NCBI GenBank assembly: GCA_933228895.1
Contig: OW121857.1
Coordinates: forward strand, 7,192,001-7,256,000
DNA from: Platycnemis pennipes
Taxonomy: Eukaryota; Arthropoda; Insecta; Odonata; Platycnemididae
Length of the DNA: 64,000 nucleotides
Direction of reading: 5' to 3'
A program made the position numbers and the translations under genes. Shown here in pieces: positions 34,340-46,418 of this stretch (its first letter is position 1; the number at the start of each line of letters is the position of its first letter). Under the pieces are notes generated by a model. The model was not told the origin of the DNA, ran no database searches, and saw only the letters and a list, made by a program, of their open reading frames with translations.

Positions 34340-35160
34340 CACCAAACATGGCCGGCCGGCACTTTTTGACGTTCGCGAGGCGGAGGAAATAGAAGAAATT
34401 ACAGATATTGAGGATGCTGACGTTCCACCAATAAGGATAAACAGATTAATTAGGGACCGAAGTGATCTTTTTTTATTATACATCGATTCAGAGTTTGAAC
34501 AGAGGTAAATATTTAATAAAGAAGTAACTCATCAGCTATTGGGAGAAACGAACTATCATATTAGACTTTCGACGGACCGCTGGGGATTCCAAGTGCCACA
34601 AATTATTCAATTGCTAATGTAATTAAGGTCTTTCGCCACTGCAAGTTTTGTTTTAAGGCTTTAGGGGATCAGATTGGTGTTCATGAATCAACGGCTTTGA
34701 GGTGCTTCATGAATGTACGCGAAGCTCATTGTGCTCATTGGAGCTAAATATTACCAATTTCCCCTTAATTACCGCAGAATTACATGATGTGATAGCAGAA
34801 TTTTCTCTCTTATCAGGGTGGGCATGAATTACATTTGAAATGTGAAGTAACGTTAATAAAAAATAACGCTAAATAGGTTGTGCTTGTACAGTTGATTGAT
34901 GATTAAAAATCGTGGTCCAAATTTAGTGGAATTTCCCATTCTTAGCTGTTAACCTATGGGAAAAACCTCTAAATATTTTCGCTAGTGCTTTTCGGAAAAT
35001 GTATGGAGTTAACACAGAACTAATCGATTTATTAGATACATAATTTTATTAGGAACAACTTCCCTGACATTGATTCTCTAGACTACACGCACATTAAAAT
35101 TTCCTGCCCAGACGTACGTCAATATAAAGGGATATTATTCAATCTGCGTACAAATAATAG
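34340..35160 (+). pseudogene. Harbinger transposase remnant
   Basis: N-terminal frame contains EIEEITDIEDADVPP and DLFLLYIDSEFEQR, then stops at 34508. Next pieces in other frames read DRWGFQVPQIIQLL and LRSFATASFVL, corresponding to the usual L-R-F-x-A-T-G-S-F block, followed by a V-H-E-S-T-like remnant. Near 35060-35125 FPDIDSLDYTHIKISCPDV matches the D-G-T-H-I block holding the first catalytic Asp (codon 35081-35083). The distal Asp and Glu and the A-C-x-L-H-N end are absent; the gene breaks off before 35200. Multiple stops: inactive. The frame that starts upstream at 34110 runs across the TIR, so that ATG is not the gene start. Confidence 0.8.
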
Positions 35161-35394
35161 GTTGAAAATAGGGTTATTTATTAATTTTTTTGGCGTTTAA
35201 TGTTCACTCGACATATACATAATCACAGGACGTACAATCAACAAATATAACTACAAAAATAAGGAATAAACTGGTTACAGCCACAAAAATAATAACTTAA
35301 CTGCCTTGATCATTAAGTCACTTCACAAACAAATTCTTCGCTTCTTTTAAAAAGTTGTCTTTCCTTGCTTAAAAGTCCAGTTCATTGAAATGCA

Positions 35395-35610
35395 TTACAC
35401 TTTTGGGTTGTTGGCATTATACTTTCCACAAATATCTTTCAATTCCTCCTTTTCCCTATTAAACGTTGTCGCGTAATACGCCTTACTCTCTAGTATTACA
35501 TACTCTGATATAATAGAGATCAGGAGCAGCTTCTCTTCCAGCGAAAAATTTTCGTTTCGTCCACTGCACATTTTTACTAGATACTCACAAGCTTCCAAAC
35601 TGAAGTTCAC
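35395..35610 (-). CDS. Myb/SANT-like DNA-binding protein of Harbinger, probably partial
   Basis: A 71-codon minus-strand frame, convergent with the transposase. FSLEEKLLLISIISEYVILE followed by NREKEELKDICGKYNAN matches the Myb/SANT-like domain of Harbinger second proteins: F-T-x-x-E-K-x-x-L-L, the Y-x-V-I-E-x-K turn, and N-R-E-K-x-x-x-W-x-x-I; the W is replaced by L here. In active systems this protein binds terminal repeats and brings the transposase into the nucleus. Only one trihelix-like domain and no C-terminal part is left, against the usual 200-300 residues, so this is probably truncated. The domain call is fairly firm; activity is doubtful. Confidence 0.65.
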   Translation of the reverse strand: MNFSLEACEYLVKMCSGRNENFSLEEKLLLISIISEYVILESKAYYATTFNREKEELKDICGKYNANNPKV

Positions 35611-35825
35611 GGTGTTTATTTACGTCGCTAAGGAGCTTACAATTGCTTTTCGGGAAAAAAATGACAGTAGTCAGCGTTGCCACATAATCAACAACGACAG
35701 GCCGCGGTTTTCATAGATCGCGACGAAACCTTGTTTATGCAAGCGGAATGAAGATCGCGTCCAGGCCGCGGCTTATGAAGACGCCGTCTAAACCACGGCT
35801 TGAACCTCGTTCTTGCAATCCACTC

Positions 35826-38800
35826 CCAGAGTCCTCTGGATTTGCAAATAATAACTATATAGTGGAGTCGTCACAGTCCGCCATTTTGGGTCCTACAATA
35901 TCTCGCTGCATGTGTTGGTGGCATGGGCGCTAGGATACGAGTAACACTTTTTCCCTGAATTTACATTTACAAAAAAGCGAAATAGGTTGTTGTAGTGCAC
36001 CCAATTGTTCATATATATTCAGTAATAGTCTTCGCGTTTTTGCTTTTCCTCGACATGCCGTGAGAAGAGCGAAATGGCTGCAAATATGCCATAGGGACAA
36101 TGTTGTATTCTAGTCTTTGTGAGATACGATTACAGGTTATTTCAATACGTTGTTTTCATTTTTACTATCACAATAGCGTATTTTAAGGTTTGTAACGGTC
36201 TATGATAGTTATTTCCTACTATATTGTTTATTATTGGAAATCCAGACGACTCTGAATTCACCCAGCTCAAAAAGAAGTGTCACACAGAAGGAGATGGGAA
36301 AGAGTAAAGGGAACGACTGGCATTCAAATGAAAGAAGTACAGTGTGTTTATACGACACGCATAGTAGAAGTCTGAAAGGAGACAAGACGACGGAACAAAC
36401 ACAATTATTCATGGAAACACGCTCTGAGGCAAATACAAAGGATACCAAGGACAGAATAAGGAAAATGGATCGGTAACACATAAAAGGAAAAACGCGACTG
36501 GCTCGATTCCGTCTCCACCACCTTTGTGACAGAGAGGAGTGATACTGACCTCGGGCCTCCAGGAGAGAGAAGGCGGGGGTGGGGTTCCAGCGAAAAGGGA
36601 AGAAGGGGTGTAAATAGAAGGGTGACCCATCGAAAAAAAAGAATAAAGTGGGAAGAGGGAGATTTGGAAAGAGAAAACTGAGGAATGGTTTCGGGGCATA
36701 AGCGAAAGAGGGTGGAGTGTCCTTATGAGTCTCTCGGTTCTCCGGAGCGTGAATTCCTTAGTAAAGTCAGAAACACTTCCTTCATTTCCATGCGAAACCC
36801 AGTGAAATACATTTATTTCAATCCAATTAATTTTGTTCACTCGCCCGCAATACAACAAATAGATTAGAAATTTGTCATCATACTATCACACATAGTTTTG
36901 AAAAGAAAATATTTTTCGTAAAATGTCCTACTTTTCATCTTTGGCAATACAACAGCGTTTTCTTTTTGCTGTGAATGGATGATATATTAGACCCAGGGAA
37001 TATTTGAATCAATTACAATGGCAATGAAGAAGAATTATAAATGGCAGAAAATTGATATAATAGATAATTTGATTTTTAATGTAGAGAAGATAATAGATAA
37101 GATATAATAGAGAAGATAATAGATAAAAGGTAATAAATGGCAAAAAATTGATATAATAGATAATTTAATGCTGAATGTAGAGACATCCAGAATGCTTCTT
37201 TAAATGTAAAATGCCTCAAAATTTTTTGGAATTCTTAAAGAAATAACAAAGGTATTTCTCAGTTTACATATGTCAAGCGCATAAATACAAAAATGATTTT
37301 TTTTAAACGTGCTTTTCAATAATAAAAAAATATTTCAGCAATGAGAGCTATATAGGCCCAGACCAAGGTCGCAGATTAAAAAGGAAAAAAATAACGTAAC
37401 GCAAAGTCCAAATAAATGATGTAGCAAAAAAAGTCAAAGATACAGTGAGGATATCACCGTTCATCGAAAAACGAGGTTACTTTATAAGAAAATCATAGAA
37501 TTATGCTGTAACAAGCAGGATTTTCTAGGGCGAAAGCAGGTATTGATAGGAAAATATAAGTATTGAATTTGATACACATTATCCAATCGTATTTCCATCA
37601 AAAAGAACATTTTTTGAAGGGAAGCAGGTTGATGAGAAAGTACTTTGAAGTAAATAACTGTTGCGGATATCTTAGGGATATTTGGTAAACAATAGTTCCA
37701 CACTGGAATGAAAAACCTTTAAATAGGAACAAAGCAAGAGGAATACATGAAATTAGGTCGCTGAATTCTTATTTTGGGATGAGCAAAATTTCAGACGAAG
37801 ATGTGATTGAAAATGTGACGTATTACGATGAAAAAGGGCGACGGAAAACATAAAGGAAATAATCAACAGATGAGGAAAAAAGAGGTAAAATAGGAGATAA
37901 GCGACATGCTATGAAGAGAGCAGATGAAAGGAAGTGGATTGACATGAAAAATTATATGTAGAAAGGGGCGAGTGAGAGAATATTCATGAAGATTCATGAT
38001 CAATAAGATAAGTGAGAGAATGTTCATTAGCTGGCAAAAGAAGAAACAAATCTATTCCGAAGACGCAAGAAAAATAGCTCGAAGAAAAGAAAATGGAATC
38101 AGCAAAGGCGGTAGAAATACTTGGGAGATCACTTTGTCAATATGATATATTTATTTGACTTCTAATGAATGGGTAATCAGGTAAAATGTCTTGTTATAGA
38201 CTAAATGACTTAGTAACTATAAGCATAGGAATATTTCATTACGGACTTGCAAAATGAGACAGGTATAAAATGATATATTGTAAGGCAGCCGTAAGAACAA
38301 CAGTTCACATAATTAATCAAACTTGTGGATTTAAATTGTAAATAATACATAGCATTAGATAAAAACACTAATGCAAGAGATTAGTTTCAATTTAAAAAGA
38401 AATAAAAGCAGAGTTTAGCGGTAAAGCATTAGCAGATATAGCAGATGGAGAGAGCGGAAGCTACCGGAAAACCTAATCCTTTAGGGATAGATGATTTAAA
38501 ACACTGGACGTAACAGTCAAGCTTCTAGAAATCTGAAGTATACTGAGGAAGTTGTTATGAACAGTCAAGAGCCGGGAAACCTCGAGTTGGAAAACCTTGA
38601 GTTATAAACCTCGCATCAAAATTGCTTTTGTGATACATTAAGCGTAAGTGGTAAGATAAGAGATACACGTAACAGGATTAATGCAGGCAGAAATATGATG
38701 AAAGCGAGATCTGCGGAACAAATATAGGTATTCAACTGTTTCAAGTAGTGACGAGGGCCATTCAATGAAGATTATATATAACCAAATGAAGGCAATGACC

Positions 38801-39528
38801 AAAATTTAATTAGGCAATAAAATATTTGCATGTACATACATATATAAGTTTTCAATGAAAATATAAACGAGGTAATTTGCTACAAAATGACATGTAGAAG
38901 GTATTTAACCACAATATATACCTAGATGTCAACTTTTCACATAGATGTAATGAAAATACATTAATTAAGGGAAGCGAAGAAAATGAAATGAGCAATCTGG
39001 GCTGCATGAATTGTGAAAGTCGATATGATATACGACACTCGAGTTACTAAAAATGAATCACACGTCTATGCAATGAGAAAAGCGTATTAAATCAGATATA
39101 GCCAACAAAAAGACTAATTTAGAGAGCAAAGTTTCTAACTTTCACAATTTTTCACGATTTTCATACAGACATGACCATCGATTGATCAAGTGTATCAATG
39201 TGCAAAGTATTGCTGCGCAACCTCTGCTTTCTTTCAGAATTTTCATTGCGATAGAGACGAAGGAATGGATGACTCTTGCAGGGCAAATTTGATTTTCCCA
39301 ACTCAATAATGGAAAAAACTATTTTCAGCATCATTTTAATGCGATGCGATATCTGCAGAAGACGTTGTGAAATCGTATCATGTGAAAAAATCAGTTCAAA
39401 AGCGAATTTACTGGTTAAATAATAAATTTTTAATGTAAATACAGGTCCTCAAACACTGTACGTACAACGTTAATACTACTGCTGTTATGGCGTACGACTG
39501 TCAAGAATTTACGCATTATATGTTTAAT
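35826..39528. other. long region without genes
   Basis: Bases 36200-36880 are somewhat richer in G+C with overlapping frames on both strands (longest 149 codons, minus) and no domain. Bases 36890-39500 are AT-rich, with repeated GATAATAGATAA-type words at 37070-37170 (ATATAATAGATAATTTGAT twice). No TIR, tRNA or LINE signal found. Confidence 0.5.
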
Positions 39529-39529
39529 T

Positions 39530-39580
39530 TTAACCCTTATATGGGCGAACCAGGGTCTAAGAGACCCCAGGCATAAATTA
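39530..39580 (+). repeat. possible piggyBac-type left terminus
   Basis: TTAA followed by CCCTTATATGGGCGAACCAG and GGGTCTAAGAGACCCC. A TTAA-CCCTT start followed by a GGGTC/GACCC hairpin is common at piggyBac-family ends. No matching right end was found nearby. Confidence 0.35.
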
Positions 39581-39808
39581 TTCTTAGCAATATTTTTTAT
39601 GGTTCGTTGTATATTGTTGGTTGTTTCAGTGCCTTAAAGAAACTAGATTTGCATCCAATTTAAAAACTGTAATAATTTTAAAACACTGGATATCACCGAT
39701 TCACCATTTTCTCTCGGTGCTTCAGAGGACGATGAAAGGTGATAGGCGTGATATAGTTGCATGAGCTTCGCGGGCGCCAGCGGCGTTTAAGTCACCCTCG
39801 GAGTCAGG

Positions 39809-40555
39809 GGGGTTATTTTGTAATCTCACCTTTTTAATGACTCTTTGCGGGAAGGCGGGGGATCCGTTTCGCTCTCTTAATGATCGACTCACGAACGGTT
39901 CGTGAATTGTCGAAGCTTCTGTCGGCAGCGCTATCTGTTGCCAATCTCGTATACTTTTAATAAACAAACGAGTGCCTGGCAACGGCGACCGCTTTCTTCA
40001 AAAATGGAGGAATACGGTGAAGGTGAGTGAAAAATTGTTTGTCCCTATCATTTTAATTATTCGGATAATCCTGTCAAGATAATTCATGTCCGAGTATTTC
40101 CTTTATACCAATATTGGAATTTGCATTTGTTTCTCGCTACATTTTACGTTAAAAGTGTTTTAGGAAATCATTGGTTGAGAATATAAAATTCGTGATTTAA
40201 GAATGTTTAGTTCTTCACTTTGTGCAAATTCCAAAAATACAATTTAAAATCGTTTGTATCTTTCTCGTTCTTGCTTTTTTTCCAACTCAAGCTTCAAGTG
40301 GAAACGATGGTGGCTCCATTTCACGTTCTTTATGAAGATGAGATGGGAACTAATGGCAGGCGGAGACAATGAAACGGATCAAGAGTCGAAAGATACGGAT
40401 CAGAGCGGATGAATCGTCCAAAAGACCAGTACATGACCGGCAGTTCACCGCTTGAGATCCGTAGATGGTCACGCAGCCTGGGTGGCGGAGTTTAACTACG
40501 AAAAAATGACATTTTAGGACGTATTCTCACTGAAGTGAGATTACAAAATAACCCC
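39809..40555 (+). mobile_element. TIR element with perfect 21-bp ends and TCAGG duplication
   Basis: The left end starts GGGGTTATTTTGTAATCTCA (39809-39829) and the right end 40535-40555 is its exact inverse over 21 bp. TCAGG directly flanks both sides (39804-39808 and 40556-40560). 747 bp, no full transposase. It holds a candidate first exon: ATG at 40004 opens MEEYGE, followed by a GTGAGT donor at 40023, and pyrimidine-rich acceptors ending at 40291 or 40297 after which 15-25 codons stay open. The family is not identified: a 5-bp duplication with GGGG ends does not match one superfamily clearly. Probably a deletion derivative of an autonomous element. Confidence 0.85.
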
Positions 40556-40850
40556 TCAGGAAGGGGATAATGCCGGCACACACCCCGGATGCGAATCAGC
40601 GGGATGAGGAAGGGGAGGAATGTAAAAAGCGGAGGGGCGAGGGTGGGAAGAAGGCGTCGAATCGATGTTGCAGCGGATGCGATGTCGCGCGAGGGGGTGG
40701 GTGGGGGCGGGGCATTTTCAGCCGAGAGGGAGTAAATAAATACTCTCAGAGGGCAGGGGTGGCAGGAGTTAGGGAGGGGAGAGGGGTAGGGGGATGGGAA
40801 GAATTCCGAGCGGCACGAGGACGAAAAGGGTGAAGAGCCAATCAGCAATA

Positions 40851-41326
40851 ACATCTACATCTACATTATACCCTGCAAGCCACCTCAAAGGAGTGTGGCA
40901 GGGGGTAAAGTCTCACCAAATATGCACAACATATCATGTATTTAAAAGTATTAGCATTAATATATGTCTAAACTGCAATGTTTAAAAAGTTAAAAATAGC
41001 AAACTAAGCATGCAAAAACGTGCTGTTAGTTGCGTCACCTTCAAGTCTTTACACCAACATGGAGCTATCTATGTTATCCATTGCTACACTCGTACTGGAT
41101 ATATTTACCTACGCTATTCATATCCCTAATTGTACGAGGAAAAAAGGACATTTTGAATCTGTCAGTTTGGCAATCAAATTCTCTAATTTTGTGATAATGG
41201 TCCAGTCTACCAACGTAAGTTGGGATTCGCAAAATATTTTTAACGTCATCACTGTAAATATTATCTTGGAATTTACTTAGGATATAAAGTCTAAATTTCA
41301 ACTTGCGATCTGACAATGATTCCCAT
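40851..41326 (-). pseudogene. LINE subfamily B, 3' fragment
   Basis: Minus orientation: the tail ACATCTACATCTACATTATA and CCCTGCAAGCCACC come first on +. The coding part on minus runs WESLSDRKLKFRLYILSKFQ, YSDDVKNILRIPTYVGRL and FFPRTIRDMNSVGKYIQYEC, in one frame to the stop. The N-terminal side is cut at about 41326, inside ELNWESLSD. 5'-truncated insertion. Confidence 0.87.
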
Positions 41327-41958
41327 AATACCGTCTCCAGTAAGAAGACGAGCTGACGACTCCAATGGGTCACTTTGGTTTCTCGGTAACCAGTGGTGAA
41401 TTTCAGCATTGAAACAAGGGTTTGCAAATACCTGTAGCAAAAAAAAACTCATTCTGTGCTAAATGGTAACGTTACGCAACGTAAGATTACATTTTGGAGC
41501 TAGAAATGTCAAGCAAGTCCGTTCGAAAATTGCAAAAGAAAAAGGTTTCTCCTGTTTCCGGAAATATACCCTCGATTTGCCGTTCCAATCTATTTGCTAC
41601 TACACTATCCATGGTCCTGGCAAGGCAAAGGTCTCCGGTTCGATTTCCGGTGCAAATAAGCCTTTATACACGATGGTATTTTTAAAGGATGACGTAGGTA
41701 AATTGTTCAGATAAAGCAGTACTCAAGTTTCGTAGCTTAACATTTAACTTCCCTTGACTCTAAATATTGCCATTAGCCGTTATAAATCTGAAAAAAAGCT
41801 GTAATTGCTGACAAGCATGGAAGAGATAAAGAGACTGAAAACGTCTAGTTGAAAAATTACCCCCGAGTTCAATTGGGAAGGAAATTGCCTTTTTCATTCT
41901 GTTTCAAAAGATATGTTTAAGGAAAACAACTTACCCTTTTTAAAGCTGGGACTAAGAC
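41327..41958. other. spacer with a tRNA-like B box
   Basis: At 41617-41668, AAGGTCTCCGGTTCGATTTC and CGGTGCAAAT form a good polymerase III B box with a T-arm-like context; the A box is not clear. A SINE remnant is possible. Otherwise nothing recognised. Confidence 0.4.
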
Positions 41959-42065
41959 TACATCTACACGATACACTGTAAGCCACCGCGAGGGTGTGTG
42001 GCAGGGGGAGAAGATCACCAAGCATGCACTAACGAAATGCAAGCAAGCAACTATAGGGTCTCATG
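41959..42065 (-). repeat. LINE subfamily A 3'-end fragment
   Basis: TACATCTACACGATACACTG, AGCCACCGCGAGGGTGTGTG and AAGCATGCACTAAC match the inverse of 12315-12440, including TAGTTGC and GCATGAGAC. Only the last 105 bases of the 3' UTR are present. Confidence 0.8.
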
Positions 42066-42567
42066 CAACTAGATTGCTCATTAGACTACAGTTCACTTGC
42101 GGAGCTGTGATGAAATCCAAAGCAAATGATAAGCATATCCCTCAATCATTTTAAATGCACTATTTCATTAAAAAAGCACGAATGTCTCTTCTTACGTGTT
42201 ACCGTAATTACACCCCAAGAGATCCCGGAGAATGAGACGATGTTTGGCCAGGCTTTATGAAACGGGGTTGCCCACTGATGGCCATGAGGTAACTACAAAT
42301 CTCCATCTAAACTTCTTGAGAAAAAACCTGAGAATTCACATCATTAATGTACCCTCAATATTTTTTACCAAATTCCTAGTCTTAAGTTGTAATGGATGTG
42401 TAGAGTAAAATACAGAAGGTGTATTAAATGGGAAGAGGAATGAAGAAAGAGGTGTTGAATATGGTTGCGGAGATGATAGGTTACTTTTAGAAATTAGGAG
42501 AAGACAAGACATGTAAACACTTCAAGTACTTTAAGGTCAATGGAATTCTGAATTCCATTACGGAAGG

Positions 42568-43575
42568 CTGGATACTGAGCATGATAAAGAAATACGAGAA
42601 AATGTACAGTCGAACGATAAAGAAAAGTTAAATCATGAACTACAATCAATTCAAAATTGGTGTGATACGTGGCAGTTAAAATTAAACTTTAAAAAATGTC
42701 TTGTAATGAATTTTACTTTTGGAAAAAGAATAGCTCTCCTCCTTGCACTTACAAAACAGGTAATAATGAACTAACAAACGTGGAATTCATTAAATATCTT
42801 GGAATAAGACTGACACATGATCTTTCCTGGGGTAAACACATAAGTAAAATAATGGGTCATGCGAATCATAAACTTGGATTCATCAAAAGAGTACTGGATA
42901 AGTGTGACGATCATGTACGAGAAATCAGCTACTTTTCCCTTGTAAGACCTCATTTGGAATATACTGCCAGTGTATGGGATCCCTACGAAATCGGTCTAAA
43001 TAATGAATTTGAACGTGTGCAGCGTAGATCGCTAAGATTTGTAAAGGGACGCTACGATAACCTTATTAGCGTAACCAGTCTATGAAATGAATTAAACTGG
43101 ATATCATTGTCAGATAGCAGGTTGAAATTTAGACTTAATCTCTTAAACAAATTCCAGGACCATATTTTTAGTGATGATGATAAAAATATTTTGGGAACCC
43201 CAACTTACTATGGCAGACTGGACATTAATCATAAAATTAGAGAAATTGATTTCGGAAATGACAGATTCAAAATGTCCTTTTTTCCTCGTACAATTAGGCA
43301 TATGAATAACGGTAAATATATCAAGTACGAGTGTAGCAATGGATAACATTGGTAGCTGCATATTGTTAAAGGAATTGAAGCTAACGCAACTAACAGCATG
43401 TTTTTGCATGTTTGTTTAGCTATTTTTATCTTTTTTTAAACATTGCAGTCTAGACTAAAATATTAATACTAATCCTTTTAAATGCATGATATGCTGTGCA
43501 TATTCAGTGAGAATTCACCCCTTGCCACACACATTTATGGTGGCTTGCAGGGTATTATGTAGTTGTAGATGTAGA
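42568..43575 (+). pseudogene. LINE subfamily B, longest copy
   Basis: Begins just after the RT catalytic site: LDTEHDKEIRENVQSND, KEKLNHELQSIQNWCDTWQL. One frameshift near 42720, then 129 codons with TNVEFIKYLGIRLTHDLSWG, KLGFIKRVLDKCDDHVREI, RPHLEYTASVWDPYEIGL and FERVQRRSLRFVKGRYDN. A single stop (43083) separates the last 79 codons with FSDDDKNILGTPTYYGRL and FFPRTIRHMNNGKYIKYEC. The 3' UTR ends GTGGCTTGCAGGGTATTATG, then a GTAGTTGTAGATGTAGATG tail. About half the coding length of the C-terminal RT region; no endonuclease. With only about three disabling changes it is the youngest-looking LINE here, but still dead. Confidence 0.9.
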
Positions 43576-44821
43576 TGACTATATTAACGTGTAGGTAGGA
43601 ATTACACCGACCTGAGAGAGAATAGCGTAGAGGTGTAGTAGATGGGCGAATGAAATGCAAATTCGAGTCTGGGGACACAAAGCCTAGCCTGCAGAAAACT
43701 ATTCATCAGATTACATTTTGCAAATTATTCGTGAGGAGTTTCCGCTTAAAAAACAAATAGAAGCCATAAGTTTTGTGTTTGACTCTGCAAAAATATGCTT
43801 TCAGGACCGATTTTTCATGTATTTTCTCAGCGGAGAAAAAAATCTCCGTAGGGAGATTAAACATTTGGCAAAAAATTTTCACAAAATGGAAATTTAAAGA
43901 ATGAATATTACTTTTAATGAATATTTTTTTAAGAAAGATCCATTCAAACTAGGCCATGGAATGAACAATGAATGGAGTTTTCCAAGAAGAGGGAATATTT
44001 GAGGAGGTGCTTTATAAGAGATGAGAAAGAAGGAAAAGACTTTTCACTTTTATAAAAGGAGAGTAGACAGAAGGAGACCTAAAGGTCAAAGCCTTATATT
44101 TCCTCCAGATATCTTCCCTTGATTGCCTCCAGATCCAAAATCGGTGCATTCTCTCTTGCCGTTTCCAGGTTCTTTGTGCTTCCAGTCCACTTTCTTTCAA
44201 AGATAGGCCCATAATAAGGAAGAATTCAAATGCCCAATGTTCGCAAGTGCCAACGATTTTACATATATTCAGAATAAAAACGGTCAAAAAGAGAAAAATC
44301 CGTCCGAATATAATAGATTCTGTGATATAAAAATTACGAAACTATCAGCTTTACAACAGGGCCTCAAAAACCGAATTACTGTGTTAAGTATTTTCAAATG
44401 CACCTGTTTTCCAGCTTTACTCCAGACAACCATCTCACTGGAGTTCTTTACCTTTTCCGATTCAAACAATACCGCCATCTCATTCTATTATAGTCAATAT
44501 CTTGCAGATAATCACCGACTAAAAGCAAGAAAACCAGAATTTTCAACACGGTCTAGTGGCAACTCGCAGGCTAAGCTCTGGATCATCTCTCATTTATTTC
44601 TCTCAAAGAAACATAATCTTTTCCCACTTATCCTTTTCCATGCATGGCATTTTCGCCAGACTTTAATAAAAAGCTTTTAATAATGTTAATACTTATTATC
44701 AAGTGCCTCAAAAATGATTTTATTCCGCAAAAAAATCCTCGAACGTTTCATAAATAGCTGAGCAGCGCCCTTGGCTGAAGCGCTTCTCAGCTCATTTCCG
44801 ATTCTCCCAAATTCTTTCATT
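43576..44821. other. non-coding spacer
   Basis: A 147-codon frame at 44237-44680 has no domain or compositional bias and is probably chance. No repeat recognised. Confidence 0.45.
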
Positions 44822-45013
44822 CACAACGATGCACTAAGAGACAGATATATTTCAACGGCGAAAAGGGAGTTCATGAAAGTGCCGAAAAGGTGTCTTTACC
44901 CTTGCATTGCTTTGGAATTCGAAAGTAAAGAGTGGAAACACCGGCGGTGCAAAGTTTGGAAGGAGGACGCCCCGGAAAAATAGCATTATGAAGTCTTCCA
45001 TTCGCACGCAGGA
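44822..45013 (+). repeat. 190-bp repeat W, copy 1
   Basis: GATGCACTAAGAGACAG, CATTGCTTTGGAATTC, AAAGTAAAG, AAACACCGG, ATTATGAAGTCTTCCAT and GCAGGAAAGG recur in order at 45531-45712. Strongly diverged. Confidence 0.65.
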
Positions 45014-45530
45014 AAGGTAAAGGATCGCTCGATACGTACCTGCTTGCTTAGTTAATCCACCGCCGCACCCGCAGCGTGCCGCGCCTTTCTTGCCAGCCTC
45101 GAACCGCTCCTCCCACCCGATTCGCTGCACCCACTCCCCTTCCACTTACGCTGCTCCACATTTTATTCATTGCATAGAAGTTACACACCAAGTTCCCTGA
45201 AACAAGATGATAAAAGAAAATCACAATATCCTAACCATTCACGTCTCCTCTCACCCCAACAAAAGCAATCTCGCTGAAAAGAACTCATTTCCATTTCACA
45301 AAAATTCTTTCATTTCATATCTTCGCTCTGCACCGTTCGCCTTAACGCTCTTTGTCCCTTAAATTGCATCGCGTTCTTCTATTTTCACACGTGCCGGTAT
45401 AATAGGATTACTTGCATCTACGGTTAATAAATAAAAGATTTTCTAAGCAAAGTTTAAGTGAGTTTTTGCAAATATCCAGCAAGGAACTACTTTTTGCCAG
45501 ATTGAGCAGTGGTTCTAGCTGAATATATAT
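45014..45530. other. non-coding spacer
   Basis: 45050-45150 is GC-rich; no gene seen. Confidence 0.4.
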
Positions 45531-45712
45531 TCACGATGGTGCACTAAGAGACAGTGATATTTAAGTGATGAACAATTAGTTCAGAAGGGTGTGTTACATG
45601 TGTCATTACACTCAAACTGCATTGGAATTCAAAAGTAAAGTTTAGAAAAACCGGCTGGAAAGAACTCTGGAATAAAAATTGCAATATTAAGTCTTTCGTT
45701 AGAAGGCAGGAA
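45531..45712 (+). repeat. 190-bp repeat W, copy 2
   Basis: Same orientation as 44822-45013, about 70% alike by eye. A tandem-like duplication with a 520-bp spacer. Confidence 0.65.
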
Positions 45713-46418
45713 AGGCCTCTCATTAATTCTTTGCCATACCCACAATTTAGCTGTCTGTAATTCCACGCTTTCAGCAATGTTTTAATGCTTACTTATCAAC
45801 TAATTTCGTTCAAACATAATCAGTATCCGCTAAGTCAACTTAAGAAATTGAACGTCCAATTGCAAAGCGATAATTATGCAAACAATTTTATTATTGCACT
45901 CAAAAACACAAAAAAAAAGAATATCAAAAGGAAAACATAGGACAGCAAAAATAAGTTAGTCAGAGGCATAAATCAGTGGAAAAGTACAAGCAAACATGGC
46001 AGTTCCTTAGTTAAACGCATGGTGTATTTTTAGGTTATGATTTTAGGCTGATTTAAGAGGCTAAGAACACCACAAAGTCTAAGCCAAGATCCACATTTCA
46101 GTAAAATCTACTATTCCCGAAGTTCAGCGATTTTTTTGCATCGGTTTCAAGTCTACTGGCTGATTTCTTCAGTGCTCTGTAAAAGAGTCATCAAAAAACG
46201 CTTATGAACCTTCAAAAACTGTTACAGCAAAAAAAACTTAAGTTTGATTATGATAAAGAAAAGAATAATTAATTAATAACATTGCATTATTCGTAACCAC
46301 GGAGACTTGATGAAAACAAATGAAAGGTACCGATAAAAAGGAAAATCAAAAAGCATGGATTAGCGTTGGATATATTTTTACATCATCCGTTGACGCATTG
46401 ATTTCTAATTCAAGGGCA
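45713..46418. other. non-coding spacer
   Basis: AT-rich, nothing recognised. Confidence 0.45.

Larger units (their letters stand above)
34152..35825 (+). mobile_element. Harbinger transposon with remnants of both genes
   Basis: Terminal inverted repeats: GTGGATTGCAAGAACGAGGT at left (from 34154), and the inverse ending GAACCTCGTTCTTGCAATCCAC at right (to 35823); similarity runs about 39 bp, through AAACCGCGGTTTAGACGG. Inside both ends the palindromic word AAACCGCGGTTT or variants recur (34176, 34215, 34266, 34313; 35701, 35764, 35790). Between them are a transposase relic on + and a Myb/SANT-like gene on -, the two-gene plan of Harbinger elements. Outermost bases are ambiguous (AGG against TCCC), so no target duplication can be called. 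Confidence 0.85.

Noticed and set aside
36409..36858. 149-codon minus-strand frame
   Set aside because: Low-complexity Ser/Pro/Phe content and no recognisable domain.
41020..41280. 86-codon plus frame similar to others at 43143 and 10815 on the opposite strand
   Set aside because: It is the antisense of the LINE subfamily B coding tail; similarity among these frames only mirrors LINE homology.
44237..44680. 147-codon plus-strand frame
   Set aside because: No domain, no codon bias visible, no supporting neighbours.
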